DNA of 64,000 nucleotides, taken from an uncultured Eubacteriales bacterium (GTDB lineage Bacteria > Bacillota > Clostridia > Christensenellales > Aristaeellaceae). Shown piece after piece: positions 41,282 to 49,807 of this stretch; the first letter of the stretch is position 1; the number at the start of each line of letters is the position of its first letter. The DNA is taken from the NCBI GenBank assembly GCA_944349855.1, contig CALVNS010000001.1:51162-115161 (forward strand). Direction: 5' to 3'. The notes below the pieces were generated by a model. The model made no database searches. It was given only the letters and a program-made list of their open reading frames with translations, and was not told where the DNA came from. The translations under genes and the position numbers were made by a program.

Positions 41282-41310
41282 ATCATACCATTGGACAGGC
41301 GGGCTGTCAA
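41282..41310 (-). promoter_or_regulatory. sigma-A promoter of the LacI-family gene
   Basis: Minus strand TTGACA (41305-41310), 17-bp spacer, TATGAT (41282-41287). An imperfect inverted repeat GGTA...TACC overlaps the -10, a possible auto-operator. Confidence 0.8.
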
Positions 41311-41349
41311 ATGCCAATCCCCGCCCCGTGGAACATCCGTCCGGGCGGA

Positions 41350-41387
41350 AAAAACGAAAAAAAACGGACGCGCCTTGCAGCACGCCC
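41350..41387 (-). terminator. terminator of the ferredoxin gene
   Basis: An 8-bp stem with two G-U pairs (41366-41373 / 41380-41387) and a long T tract on the minus strand. Confidence 0.75.
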
Positions 41388-41400
41388 ATTTTATGCAGGA

Positions 41401-41571
41401 TTACTCCGCGCTCGGAGCGGAAACCGGACACACGCCGGCGCACGCGCCGCACTCAATGCAGGTATCCGCATCGATCACGTACTTGCCGTCGCCCTCGCTG
41501 ATCGCGCCGACCGGGCACTCCGCCGCACACGCGCCGCAGCTGATGCAGTCGTCAGAAATCTTGTATGCCAT
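41401..41571 (-). CDS. 2[4Fe-4S] ferredoxin
   Basis: A 56-aa clostridial-type electron carrier. Two CxxCxxCxxxC clusters are complete: Cys9, 12, 15, 19 with Pro20, and Cys38, 41, 44, 48 with Pro49. GGGAGG lies before the ATG. It has its own promoter and terminator, so it is an independent small unit. Length and pattern are canonical for low-potential ferredoxins of anaerobes. Confidence 0.96.
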   Translation of the reverse strand: MAYKISDDCISCGACAAECPVGAISEGDGKYVIDADTCIECGACAGVCPVSAPSAE

Positions 41572-41616
41572 CGTATTTCACCTCCCGATCTTTCTCAGTA
41601 GAGGGGTACCGGTTGT

Positions 41617-41645
41617 ATTCTAGCACGCACAGGCCACAAATGCAA
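41617..41645 (-). promoter_or_regulatory. sigma-A promoter of the ferredoxin gene
   Basis: Minus strand TTGCAT (41640-41645), 17-bp spacer, TAGAAT (41617-41622), directly downstream of ricT. Confidence 0.75.
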
Positions 41646-41664
41646 CCTTTTTTCCATTTCCGCG

Positions 41665-42786
41665 TCAATCTTGCCGCTCGGGTTCGGCATCCGGCACAGG
41701 CGGTTCCTCGCGCTCCTGAGCGGGGCGCTGTTCGCGTGAAGCGCCCGGGCGGTCGGCGCGCTCTTCCGCGCGCTGCCGGTTTCGCCTTCGCTCCTCCTCA
41801 GGCTTGGCCTGCTCCTTCTCGCGCCGCTCTCCTGGGTGCTCACGACGGCCCTTGCCCTGGGGCCTGTCCTTTTCTGCGCCGGCGGGACGTTCGGCCTTTT
41901 CGCGCGGCGGGCGCGGCTTGCGCTCCTCTGCGCCGCCCTCCTCCTTTTCGCGCGGCGGGCGCGGCGGTTGCTCGCTCTGCGGCGGACGCGAGCAGTCGTC
42001 AAACGCATATTCGCGCACTTCGAAGGCATCCCCCTGCGCAATGCGCACGCGCACGCGCTCGGCCAGCACGTTGATCTCCTGCACCGTGCCCACGCCGTCT
42101 GGGGTGATGATGTCTTTGCCCACGCGCGGCAGGCGCTTGCGGCTGCGCTCATACGTCTCCTGCTCATACTTGAGGCAGCACATCAGGCGGCCGCACAGGC
42201 CCGAAATCTTCGTCGGATTGAGCGAAAGGCTCTGTTCCTTGGCCATCTTGATGGACACGGGCTGAAAGTCGCTCAAAAACGCCTGGCAGCAGATCTGTCG
42301 CCCGCACGGGCCCAAGCCGCCGAGCATCTTCGCCTCGTCGCGCACGCCGATCTGACGCAGCTCAATGCGCGTCTTGAACACGGACGCCAGGTCCTTGACC
42401 AGCGCGCGAAAGTCCACGCGCCCATTAGCGGTGAAGTAGAAGATGATCTTCGCGTTGTCGAACGTATATTCCACGTCGACAAGCTTCATCTCCAGCCCAT
42501 GCGCGGCGATCTTCTCCTGACAGATGACAAAGGCGCTCTTCTCACTCTCTGCATTGCGGCGGGCGTTGCGCACGTCCTGCTCAGTCGCCACACGCACGAC
42601 GGGGCGCAGCGGCTGGACGATCTGCTCGTCTGGCACCTCGCGCGCCGGCGTGACGACCTCGCCAAACTCCAGTCCGCGCGCGGTCTCGACCACGACGTTT
42701 CCGCCCGCGACGACCGGCAGCTCCCCGGGGTCAAAAAAGTATACCTTGCCCGCCCGCTTGAAGCGGACGCCGATTACCGTTGACAT
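41665..42786 (-). CDS. ricT: PSP1-domain protein RicT (YaaT)
   Basis: Homologue of Bacillus YaaT/RicT, part of the RicAFT Fe-S complex that tunes RNase Y and sporulation phosphorelay. The PSP1 domain fills the first 260 residues, with two Cys clusters, PCGRQICC (161-167) and LCGRLMCC (198-204). The C-terminal 110 residues are an extremely charged Arg/Glu/Pro tail that the Bacillus protein lacks. It overlaps the end of holB by 13 nt. Gene order yaaQ-holB-ricT is the conserved Firmicutes one (without yaaR). Confidence 0.93.
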   Translation of the reverse strand: MSTVIGVRFKRAGKVYFFDPGELPVVAGGNVVVETARGLEFGEVVTPAREVPDEQIVQPLRPVVRVATEQDVRNARRNAESEKSAFVICQEKIAAHGLEMKLVDVEYTFDNAKIIFYFTANGRVDFRALVKDLASVFKTRIELRQIGVRDEAKMLGGLGPCGRQICCQAFLSDFQPVSIKMAKEQSLSLNPTKISGLCGRLMCCLKYEQETYERSRKRLPRVGKDIITPDGVGTVQEINVLAERVRVRIAQGDAFEVREYAFDDCSRPPQSEQPPRPPREKEEGGAEERKPRPPREKAERPAGAEKDRPQGKGRREHPGERREKEQAKPEEERRRNRQRAEERADRPGASREQRPAQEREEPPVPDAEPERQD

Positions 42787-43757
42787 GTTTGATGTATCTC
42801 CTTTGATGCGCTCAGCAAGAGATGCTCCAGCACCGTGGCAAACGGCACGTTGCTCCCGCGCATTTTGCGCGCAAGCGCCACCTGCTCCAGCAGCCGCAGC
42901 GATGCGGAAAGCTCCATGCGAGCCGCGAAGGCCTCGTAACCCGCCGATGCCTCGGCCACGCGGCCCAGCCCTGCCTGCGCACGCATCGCGTCGCGCAGCA
43001 GCCTTTCCAGTATGTCCAAAATGCGCTCGGCATTTTCCTTGTCTTCCTTCAATCCTGCGCCCGCGCTCAACACATCCTGCGGGCCGCGCAGGTCGAAAAA
43101 CGCGCGCATGACCCGCTCGCGCAGCGGCAGGTAGCCCTCATCCCCTGAGATGGCGAGCGCCTCGCCCACGCTGCCCTCGGACAGCTGCGCCAGCAGCGCC
43201 GCACGTTCGGGCGAAAAGCCCAGCCGAGCCAACCGGGCGCATTCCTGCTCCTGCGTGAGCGGGTGGAAGTTCACCTGGCGGCAGCGTGAGACGATGGTGG
43301 GCAGCAGCGCGCTGGGCGCATCCGTCAGCAGGAAGAACAGCGTGCCGTCGGGCGGCTCCTCGAGCGTCTTGAGCAGGCAGTTCTGCGCCTGCGGCGTCAT
43401 GCGGTCGGCCCGCTCGATGAACGCGACCTTCAGCCCTCCTTCGAACGCCCGCAGTTGCAGCGCGCCGATGAGCTCCCGCACGTCGTCCACGCCCAGGGAT
43501 TTTTCCGGCCGCAGCGTATGCACGTCGGGATGGTTGTCCGTCAAAAATCGCACGCATGGCCCGCAGGCGCCGCAGGGCTTGTCCGCGCCTGTGCACAGGG
43601 CGATGCGCGCGAGCAGCCGCGCCACGGAGCGCTTGCCCACGCCCCGCGGCCCGACAAAAAGATAGGCATGAACAAACTGCCCCGATCGAAAATCCGCCTC
43701 CAGGCGTTCGATCAGGGCAGATTGCCCGTAAAAATCGCATAATGCTGCTTCATTCAT
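42774..43757 (-). CDS. holB: DNA polymerase III delta' subunit
   Basis: Clamp-loader subunit, 327 aa. Seen: LFVGPRGVGKRS P-loop (33-44), a zinc module with Cys55, 62, 65 and 68 (CGACGPC), VDDVRELI, KVAFIERADRMT, QNCLLKTLEEPP, and the SRC sensor (TIVSRCRQV). A P-loop in delta' is usual in Gram-positives. It lies between yaaQ and ricT. ATG at 43757 has a weak ribosome binding site. Confidence 0.94.
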   Translation of the reverse strand: MNEAALCDFYGQSALIERLEADFRSGQFVHAYLFVGPRGVGKRSVARLLARIALCTGADKPCGACGPCVRFLTDNHPDVHTLRPEKSLGVDDVRELIGALQLRAFEGGLKVAFIERADRMTPQAQNCLLKTLEEPPDGTLFFLLTDAPSALLPTIVSRCRQVNFHPLTQEQECARLARLGFSPERAALLAQLSEGSVGEALAISGDEGYLPLRERVMRAFFDLRGPQDVLSAGAGLKEDKENAERILDILERLLRDAMRAQAGLGRVAEASAGYEAFAARMELSASLRLLEQVALARKMRGSNVPFATVLEHLLLSASKEIHQTCQR

Positions 43758-43776
43758 GGCCGAGCCTGCGATCCCC

Positions 43777-44106
43777 TTACAGCTTGATGAACTGCTCGAC
43801 TTCCAGCACGAACACCGTCGCACCGCCGACCATGACCTCGATGGGATAGGGGACGTACACGCTGGCCGTGCCGGCCACAGGAGAAGGAGAGGTCGCGATC
43901 TGCTTGCGGCTCTTGCAGACCTTTTCGATGATGGACATCGCTCCCTGGAAGCGGTCGTCGTCCACGCCGACGAGCAGCGTGGTATTGCCTGCGCGCAGGA
44001 AACCGCCGGTCGTCGCCAGCTTGGTCACGCCATATCCATCGTTCATGAGCGAGCTGACGAGCCTGGAGGCGTCCTCATCTTGGACGATCGCGATGATCAA
44101 TTTCAT
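43777..44106 (-). CDS. cyclic-di-AMP receptor (DarA/PstA/YaaQ)
   Basis: PII-like trimeric protein binding c-di-AMP, 109 aa, the usual length. Seen: MKLIIAIVQDEDA, GYGVTKLATTGGFLRAGNTTLL with the Gly-rich ligand loop, and the final VGGATVFVLEVEQF. Function downstream of c-di-AMP is not known in detail. It heads the yaaQ-holB-ricT operon, with AGGAGGGC before the ATG. Confidence 0.94.
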   Translation of the reverse strand: MKLIIAIVQDEDASRLVSSLMNDGYGVTKLATTGGFLRAGNTTLLVGVDDDRFQGAMSIIEKVCKSRKQIATSPSPVAGTASVYVPYPIEVMVGGATVFVLEVEQFIKL

Positions 44107-44155
44107 AGATCAGCCCTCCTATTCAGACTTTTGGAGTTGCATACTCCTTATCCAT

Positions 44156-44184
44156 ATTATACAGGAAAAGCGCGCAAAGATCAA
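44156..44184 (-). promoter_or_regulatory. sigma-A promoter of the yaaQ-holB-ricT operon
   Basis: Minus strand TTGATC (44179-44184), 17-bp spacer, TATAAT (44156-44161). Confidence 0.8.
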
Positions 44185-44202
44185 CGTTTTTCTGACAGGG
44201 GC

Positions 44203-44222
44203 GGTCCGAGTGCGGACCGCGC
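44203..44222 (-). terminator. weak hairpin after the aminopeptidase gene
   Basis: A GGTCCG-type 8-bp stem just beyond the stop codon without an adjoining T-run; a weak terminator at best. Confidence 0.4.
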
Positions 44223-44224
44223 GG

Positions 44225-46006
44225 TCAGATGGCGCGGGTGTAGTGGCGCAGCCACTCGTCCTCCTGCGCGTTCATGAAGGGTGCGAGCGTCGCATACACC
44301 CAGGCGTGATACGCGTTCAGGCGCCGCACGTCCTCGGGCTGCAGGTATGCCTTATCCACCGCATCCAGATCGATGGGCGCGACGGTGATGACCTCAAAGC
44401 GCATGAACTGTCCATAGTCGTTCTTTTCGCCCTTTTGGCAGACGAGCTCGTTTTCGGTGCGGATGCCGTAGCGGCCCTCCAGATAGACGCCAGGCTCGTC
44501 GGTCGTGACCATGCCCTCTTCCAGCACGCCGCTGTCGTAGCGCTCGGGCACGCGCTTCCAGCGGAAGCCGTTGGGCGCCTCGTGCACGCCGGACAGATAG
44601 CCCACGCCGTGGCCGGTGCCGCACTGATAGTCGATGTCCATATCCCAGATGATGCCGCGCGCGAGGATGTCCAGGTTCTGCCCGGTGCACCCGTAGAGGA
44701 ATCTGGCGTCCTGCAGGCGCAGCATGGCGCGCAGGACGGCGCAGAAGTGGCGCTTTTCCTCCTCGCTGAGCGGGCCGAGCGCCATCGTGCGCGTGATGTC
44801 GGTGGTGCCCTCGAAGTACTGTCCGCCGGAATCGACCAGCAGCATGCCCTCGGGCTGCAGGGTCGCGTCGCTCTCCTCGGTGGCGCTGTAGTGCATCATT
44901 GCGGCGTGTTCCTTATAGGCGCTGATCGTCGCAAAGCTCGGCTCGATGAAGCCCTCCTGTTCGCGGCGGCGCTCCTCCAGGTACGCGGCAGCACTGCGCT
45001 CGGTGATGGGCGTCTTGCCCACGCTCGTCTTGAGCCAGTACATGAACTTGGTGAACGCCACGCCGTCCTTGATGTGCGAGGCGCGCAAATTTTCCAGCTC
45101 CGTCTCGTTCTTGACGGCCTTCTTGAGCAGGGTGGGATTCATCGCGTCGATGACGCGCGCGTTTGCGCCCAGGCGGCTGCTGATCGCATAGTTGACGTTG
45201 GCCTTGCACAGCAGCACGTTCGCACCCTCGTCATAGCGGCGGACAAACTCGTAGATGTCTTCATAGGGCAAAATCGTAACGCCGATCTCCTCCAACGCGG
45301 AGCGTACGGCGCCCTCGACCTTGGCCGCATCGACGAACAGATAGGCGGCCTGCTCCTCGACGACCGCATAGCACAGCACAAAGGGATTGAACGGGATGTC
45401 GTTTCCGCGCAGGTTCAACAGCCAGGCGATGTCCGCCAGCGTCGTGAGCACGTGCACGTTTGCGCCCAGGCGGCGCATCTCGCCGCGAAGCCAGGCGAGT
45501 TTGTCCTCAGCCGGGACGCCTGCATAAAACGGCTCCAGCAAAAACGCCCTTTCGCCGGACAGCGGCGGCCGGTCGGGCCAGACGGCCAGGTCGCCCGCAT
45601 CGCGCACCTGAGCGCGCCCCGCCAGACGGCGGGCCAGGTCCTCGCCCATGGCCGTGCTGACCACGCGTCCGTCAAAGCCCAGCACGGAATCCTGCGGCAT
45701 CTCGCGCGCGAGGTATGCCTCCATCGTCGGCACGCCCTCCTGGCCCGATCGCATCAGCCGGATGCCAGAGCCCTCCAGCTGTGCGGCCGCCTGAATGAAA
45801 TACCGTCCATCCGTCCAAAGGCACGCCTCCCGATCCGTCACGACCAGCGTGCCTGCCGAGCCCGTGAAGCCGGACAGGTATGCGCGCACCTTGAAGTGCT
45901 CCCCCACGTATTCGCTCTCGTGATAATCTGCCGTCGGCACGATGTAAGCAAAGAGTCCCGCCTCGCGCATGCGCGCCCGCAGCGCCTCGATCCGTTCCTG
46001 AATCAT
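44225..46006 (-). CDS. Xaa-Pro aminopeptidase (M24B, APP1-like)
   Basis: Cytosolic Mn-dependent aminopeptidase P of the three-domain type; 593 aa. Two creatinase-like N-terminal domains (ADYHESEYVGEHFKVRAYLSG, LWTDGRYFIQA) precede the M24 pita-bread domain with metal ligands in LLVDSGGQYFEGTTDITRT (two Asp), GTGHGVGYLSGVHE (His), TDEPGVY (Glu) and RTENELV (Glu). ATG at 46006 is 7 nt from GGAGG; the ATG two codons earlier touches it. Confidence 0.95.
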   Translation of the reverse strand: MIQERIEALRARMREAGLFAYIVPTADYHESEYVGEHFKVRAYLSGFTGSAGTLVVTDREACLWTDGRYFIQAAAQLEGSGIRLMRSGQEGVPTMEAYLAREMPQDSVLGFDGRVVSTAMGEDLARRLAGRAQVRDAGDLAVWPDRPPLSGERAFLLEPFYAGVPAEDKLAWLRGEMRRLGANVHVLTTLADIAWLLNLRGNDIPFNPFVLCYAVVEEQAAYLFVDAAKVEGAVRSALEEIGVTILPYEDIYEFVRRYDEGANVLLCKANVNYAISSRLGANARVIDAMNPTLLKKAVKNETELENLRASHIKDGVAFTKFMYWLKTSVGKTPITERSAAAYLEERRREQEGFIEPSFATISAYKEHAAMMHYSATEESDATLQPEGMLLVDSGGQYFEGTTDITRTMALGPLSEEEKRHFCAVLRAMLRLQDARFLYGCTGQNLDILARGIIWDMDIDYQCGTGHGVGYLSGVHEAPNGFRWKRVPERYDSGVLEEGMVTTDEPGVYLEGRYGIRTENELVCQKGEKNDYGQFMRFEVITVAPIDLDAVDKAYLQPEDVRRLNAYHAWVYATLAPFMNAQEDEWLRHYTRAI

Positions 46007-46058
46007 GCTCATTCCTCCTTGCGCCTCTTTTGCGTCTCTTTATATCCGATTTGAAAAA

Positions 46059-46087
46059 ATTATAACACATTGTGCGCGCCAAAACAA
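46059..46087 (-). promoter_or_regulatory. sigma-A promoter of the aminopeptidase gene
   Basis: Minus strand TTGTTT (46082-46087), 17-bp spacer, TATAAT (46059-46064). Confidence 0.7.
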
Positions 46088-46179
46088 CCTTCTTTTCATC
46101 ATGCACGTGCCAGCCTGCGCATTTTTTCCAGGGCATGGGCAAAAAAAGGCTGTGGGGACTCGCAATTGGGGCGCGGCTT

Positions 46180-46188
46180 TGCTATAAT
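46180..46188 (+). promoter_or_regulatory. extended -10 promoter of the nucleotidyltransferase
   Basis: TGCTATAAT with no clear -35, the same layout as at 7280-7288. Confidence 0.55.
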
Positions 46189-46222
46189 GAATGCAGACCC
46201 AAGCACACGGAGGGAGGCTGTT

Positions 46223-47143
46223 GTGTTGAAGGAACCGATCCTCGTCATCATGGCCGCCGGCATGGGCAGCCGGTATGGCGGTCTCAAGCAGATGGACCCC
46301 GTCGGACCTGACGGCGAACTGATCCTCGACTACTCGCTCTTCGACGCCCGGCGCGCGGGCTTCAAGCGCGTGGTATTTCTCATCAAGCATGAAATCGAGG
46401 CCGACTTTCGCCACATCGTCGGCGACCGCATCGAGCGGCACATGGACGTTGCGTATGCCTTTCAGCAGCTGGACGCGCTGCCGGCGGGCTTTTCCGTACC
46501 CGATGGACGGCAAAAGCCGTGGGGCACGGCGCATGCGCTGCTGTGCTGCAAGGCGTGCATTGACGCGCCGTTCGCGGCGATCAATGCGGACGACTATTAC
46601 GGCGTGTCGGCGTTCCAGGCGATCTATGACTACTTGAAGGATGCGAAAGACGACGCGCTGTACCGATATGCCATGGTCGGCTATCCGGTGGAAAATACGC
46701 TGACGGACCACGGCTATGTCTCCCGCGGCGTATGCACGACGGACGAAATGGGCAACCTGAGCACGATCACGGAGCGCACGCACATCATCTCTACGATCGA
46801 GGGCGCGCTGTACACCGAGGATGGGGAGACGTACCATCGCATCCCGGCGGGCAGCCCCGTGTCGATGAACCTGTGGGGCTTCACGCCCGGCTTCATTGAC
46901 GAACTCGAGGCGGGCTTTCCGGCCTTCCTGCGCGAGACGATGCAGCGCAATCCGCTCAAGGGCGAGTACTTCCTGCCCTCCGCGGTGGATGCGCTGCTGC
47001 AGGCTGGCAAGGCGACGGTGCGCGTGCTGCACAGCGGCGACCGCTGGTATGGCGTCACCTACAAGGAGGACAAGCCCGTCGTCGTGCAGGCGCTGCGCAG
47101 CCTGACGGATGCGGGCGTATACCCGACGCCCCTGTGGCGTTAA
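46223..47143 (+). CDS. sugar-phosphate nucleotidyltransferase family protein
   Basis: A 306-aa GT-A fold nucleotidyltransferase. Seen: VIMAAGMGSRYGGLKQMDPVG (nucleotide-binding signature, G-x-G-x-R ... K-Q), PWGTAHALL, INADDYYG (metal Asp pair) and LWGFTPGF. It resembles glucose-1-phosphate or choline-phosphate nucleotidylyltransferases; the actual sugar or alcohol is not clear. No ATG is near; GTG at 46223 (5 nt from GGGAGG) or TTG at 46226 (8 nt) is the start. Stands alone. Confidence 0.8.
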   Translation: MLKEPILVIMAAGMGSRYGGLKQMDPVGPDGELILDYSLFDARRAGFKRVVFLIKHEIEADFRHIVGDRIERHMDVAYAFQQLDALPAGFSVPDGRQKPWGTAHALLCCKACIDAPFAAINADDYYGVSAFQAIYDYLKDAKDDALYRYAMVGYPVENTLTDHGYVSRGVCTTDEMGNLSTITERTHIISTIEGALYTEDGETYHRIPAGSPVSMNLWGFTPGFIDELEAGFPAFLRETMQRNPLKGEYFLPSAVDALLQAGKATVRVLHSGDRWYGVTYKEDKPVVVQALRSLTDAGVYPTPLWR

Positions 47144-47168
47144 AGGCGGACGCGTCCAAAAATAGGGC

Positions 47169-47197
47169 TTGACAGCGCGCCGCAGCGGGTGTATCAT
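47169..47197 (+). promoter_or_regulatory. sigma-A promoter of the 5S-tRNA-Asn unit
   Basis: TTGACA (47169-47174), 17-bp spacer, TATCAT (47192-47197), about 20 bp before the mature 5S rRNA. Confidence 0.8.
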
Positions 47198-47222
47198 AAT
47201 ATCCGTTCGAAAGAACAGAGTT

Positions 47223-47340
47223 TTCCGGTGGCAATGGCGAAGGGGATCCACCTGTTCCCATACCGAACACAGCAGTTAAGCCCTTATGCGCCGATGGTAC
47301 TTGGCTGGAGACGGCCCGGGAGAGTAGGTCGCTGCCGGAT
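47223..47340 (+). rRNA. rrf: 5S ribosomal RNA
   Basis: About 117 nt with the conserved segments CCATACCGAACACAG and GGGAGAGTAGG. The ends TCCGGTGGC and GCTGCCGGA pair as helix I. It is not next to 16S or 23S genes here. Confidence 0.95.
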
Positions 47341-47347
47341 TCCATGT

Positions 47348-47422
<75 letters not shown>

Positions 47423-47426
47423 GCTT

Positions 47427-47462
47427 GCCGCAGGCGACGCGTCGCCTGCGGCTCTTTGTTTT
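47427..47462 (+). terminator. terminator of the 5S-tRNA-Asn unit
   Basis: A 13-bp perfect stem (47427-47439 / 47440-47452) followed by TCTTTGTTTTC. Confidence 0.8.
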
Positions 47463-47516
47463 CTTCGCGCAGTCCGGATGCGGGCCCGTGCGCCGCCGCT
47501 CCAGGGAGGCCTTGAT

Positions 47517-47972
47517 ATGGACATCCATCTCCAAAGCGAAAGCGCTTCCTTCACCCTGCGCGCCGCCGCGCTGATCGTGCAGGACGGGCGCGCACTGTTG
47601 GTTCGAAACGACCTGCTCGACTGTTTCTATACGGTCGGCGGAAAGGTGCGCCTGATCGAGACCTCGACGCAGGCCGTGCTGCGCGAATGCCAGGAAGAGA
47701 CGGGCTGCCGCCTGGAGGTCGACCGGCTCGTCTTCGTTCAGGAGCGCTTTTTGCGGGCACAGGACGTGCGGCACCACGAGGTCGTGTTCTTCTGCCTCAT
47801 GAAGCCGGCAAAGCTTGCGCCCACGGAGGGCGCCTGTATGGATCAGCCCGGCGAACGCCTGCACTGGGTTCCGTTTGCACAGCTGGCGCAGCTGCGCCTG
47901 CTTCCCGCCTTTCTGGCCGGGGCGCTCCCCTGCCTGCCCGGCGAAGTGACCCACATCGTGTCCCACGATTGA
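47517..47972 (+). CDS. Nudix hydrolase
   Basis: A 151-aa Nudix pyrophosphohydrolase. The full Nudix box is present from about residue 41: GGKVRLIETSTQAVLRE followed by CQEETG (G-x5-E-x7-RE-x2-EE-x-G). A strand pattern typical of the fold surrounds it. Substrate unknown. ATG at 47517 is preceded by GGGAGG with 7-8 nt spacing. Lies between two tRNA units and has its own terminator. Confidence 0.88.
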   Translation: MDIHLQSESASFTLRAAALIVQDGRALLVRNDLLDCFYTVGGKVRLIETSTQAVLRECQEETGCRLEVDRLVFVQERFLRAQDVRHHEVVFFCLMKPAKLAPTEGACMDQPGERLHWVPFAQLAQLRLLPAFLAGALPCLPGEVTHIVSHD

Positions 47973-47985
47973 GGAAGCCAAAAGC

Positions 47986-48026
47986 AAGGCACGCCAACCC
48001 GGCCGTGCGGGATTGGCGTGCCTTTT
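47986..48026. terminator. bidirectional terminator for the Nudix gene and tRNA-Arg
   Basis: A 12-bp perfect stem (47986-47997 / 48013-48024), with T residues following on both strands. Confidence 0.75.
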
Positions 48027-48102
48027 GGTGTACCTGACAGGAGTCGAACCTGCGGCCTTCAGAGTCGGAGTCTGACGCTCTATCCAGCTGAGCTACAGGT
48101 AC
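48026..48102 (-). tRNA. tRNA-Arg (anticodon CCG)
   Basis: A full cloverleaf on the minus strand: acceptor GTACCTG/CAGGTAC, D arm GCTC-AGCTGGATA-GAGC, anticodon stem TCAGA/TCTGA with loop CTCCGAC (CCG), T loop TTCGACT, discriminator A, and encoded CCA. Reads CGG codons, expected to be frequent in this GC-rich genome. Confidence 0.96.
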
Positions 48103-48123
48103 ACAATCAGGGGATACCGGCAT

Positions 48124-48129
48124 AGTATA
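48124..48129 (-). promoter_or_regulatory. -10 element of the tRNA-Arg promoter
   Basis: TATACT on the minus strand 21 bp before the mature tRNA; the -35 (TAGTCA) is poor. Confidence 0.5.
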
Positions 48130-48175
48130 GCACATTTGCCCGGATTTGACTAGCCCTCCGCAAAAATATTGGGCG

Positions 48176-48204
48176 TTGTCGGTTTGCCAATGGCGTGTTA
48201 TACT
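48176..48204 (+). promoter_or_regulatory. sigma-A promoter of the membrane glycosyltransferase gene
   Basis: TTGTCG (48176-48181), 17-bp spacer, TATACT (48199-48204), 39 bp before the ATG. Confidence 0.65.
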
Positions 48205-48243
48205 GATGAAAACGGCCGCGGCGCGGCCCTGGCGAGGTGGAAC

Positions 48244-49719
48244 ATGGTCAAACGGCTTGCACGCATCGGCATCGCGGCGGCGCTCAGCCTCTATTTCGGG
48301 CTCTTCTTTCTGACGTCGAACAGCCCGCTGTTTCAGACATACGGTGGCGACAGCGCCATCTTCGTGACCCTGGGCCGCTCGCTGCTCAGCGGCAAGGTCC
48401 CCTACGTCGACATCTTCGACCACAAGGGGCCGATGATCTTCTTCATCAACGCGTTCCCACAGCTCTTCTCGCGCACGGTCACGGCCGTATGGGTGCAGGA
48501 GGTCGTCCTCTTCTTTCTCTCGATGCTGCTCATCGCGCGCATGGCCGACCGCATGGGCCTGCGCTTCGCGCTGCCCGCGCAGATGGTCTATCTGGCCTTT
48601 GTGGGGCTGTGCATCGACGGAGGCAACTACACGGAGGAGTACTGCAACTTCTTCACGCTGCTGGGGCTGGCCACCTGCGTGGACTACACGTTCGACAGCG
48701 CGCCGAGCGCGCATTGGCGCCACGGGCTGCTGCTGGGCCTCTCCTTCTCGCTGAACCTGATGACGCGCCTGAACAACGCCCTGGGCGTGTGCGCGCTGAC
48801 GCTCGTGTTCACGTGCGCGCTGGGCTGGCGCGGCGACGGCAAGGGGCTTGCGCGCAATGTCCTGTCGTTTCTGGCGGGGTGCGCGATCGTATGCGGACCG
48901 ATCCTGATCTATCTCGGCCTGAACGGCGCGCTGGATGCGTTTTACTACGCGGCCTTCGAGCATAATCTGCTCTACGCCGGCGTGAAGGATCAGAGCCGGT
49001 TGCACCTGCTGCTGGAGACCGCTTACGGCGAGCGTGCGGCGCTGGCGGCAGGGCTGGGCGTGCTGGGCGCGCTGGCCGCCGCGCTGACCGACCGCCGCAA
49101 CGCGCGGTTGCGCGTGCTGGCCATCGCGCTGGCCGCCTTTGCGGTGGCCAATGCGGGCGGCGCGTTCGTCTCGCACAAGGGATACCTGCACTACCTGCTG
49201 CCGGGCGCGCTCTCGGCCATGGCGGGCACGCTGTGCCTCTGCCGGGCGTTCGAGCGCTCGTCGCGCCAGGCGGGCGCGCTGGCCGCCGCGACGCTGTGCG
49301 CCTACTCGCTGTCCGTCGCCCGGCCTGCGCTGCGCGAGGCGGATGCCGCCGCGCGCGAGACGCTGTGGGCCAACCAGGGCTTTGCGCAGCAGAGCGTGGA
49401 ACTCGTCTCGCACGTGCCCGAGGACGAGCGGGACGACATCCTCGGCTACCGCGTGGAGCACATGTGGTATGTCGTCACCGACGTGGTGCCCGCCCGGCGC
49501 ATCTTCTTCATGCAGGAGGTGCTGGGACAGGCGAACCCTGCGATCATGGACGAGGTCGTGGACATGATGCGCAATGATCCGCCCAAGTGGATCGTCCAAT
49601 TCTACGGCCGCGCCTTTTCTCCCCCCTATGACGCGCGCGTGCAGGAAATCTTCGACACCCGCTACGAGGTGGTCGCCACCAACGACTTCAACCAGCTGCT
49701 GCGCCTGAAGGACGAATGA
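48244..49719 (+). CDS. GT39-like polytopic membrane protein
   Basis: A 491-aa integral membrane protein with about ten helices. The first external loop has YGGDSAIFVTLGRSLLSGKVPYVDIFDHKG-like features: an Asp after the first helix and a DHKGPMIFFINA segment, as in GT-C (dolichyl-phosphate-mannose type) glycosyltransferases. The C-terminal 110 residues are a soluble domain (WIVQFYGRAFSPPYDARV). It could move a lipid-linked sugar to a cell-surface acceptor; donor and acceptor unknown. ATG at 48244 has GAGGTGG upstream. Followed 88 bp later by mtgA. Confidence 0.72.
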   Translation: MVKRLARIGIAAALSLYFGLFFLTSNSPLFQTYGGDSAIFVTLGRSLLSGKVPYVDIFDHKGPMIFFINAFPQLFSRTVTAVWVQEVVLFFLSMLLIARMADRMGLRFALPAQMVYLAFVGLCIDGGNYTEEYCNFFTLLGLATCVDYTFDSAPSAHWRHGLLLGLSFSLNLMTRLNNALGVCALTLVFTCALGWRGDGKGLARNVLSFLAGCAIVCGPILIYLGLNGALDAFYYAAFEHNLLYAGVKDQSRLHLLLETAYGERAALAAGLGVLGALAAALTDRRNARLRVLAIALAAFAVANAGGAFVSHKGYLHYLLPGALSAMAGTLCLCRAFERSSRQAGALAAATLCAYSLSVARPALREADAAARETLWANQGFAQQSVELVSHVPEDERDDILGYRVEHMWYVVTDVVPARRIFFMQEVLGQANPAIMDEVVDMMRNDPPKWIVQFYGRAFSPPYDARVQEIFDTRYEVVATNDFNQLLRLKDE

Positions 49720-49807
49720 ACGAAAACCACCCCCGCCTTTCGTCTTGTATACGTCGTCCTTCCCGACGCAGGCCAACCCGGCACAGGAACAAAAGAGGTG
49801 ATCTTCC

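Noticed and set aside
46070-46222. Longer N-terminus for the nucleotidyltransferase gene
   Set aside because: The extension covers the divergent promoter region, lacks a ribosome binding site and has no family similarity.
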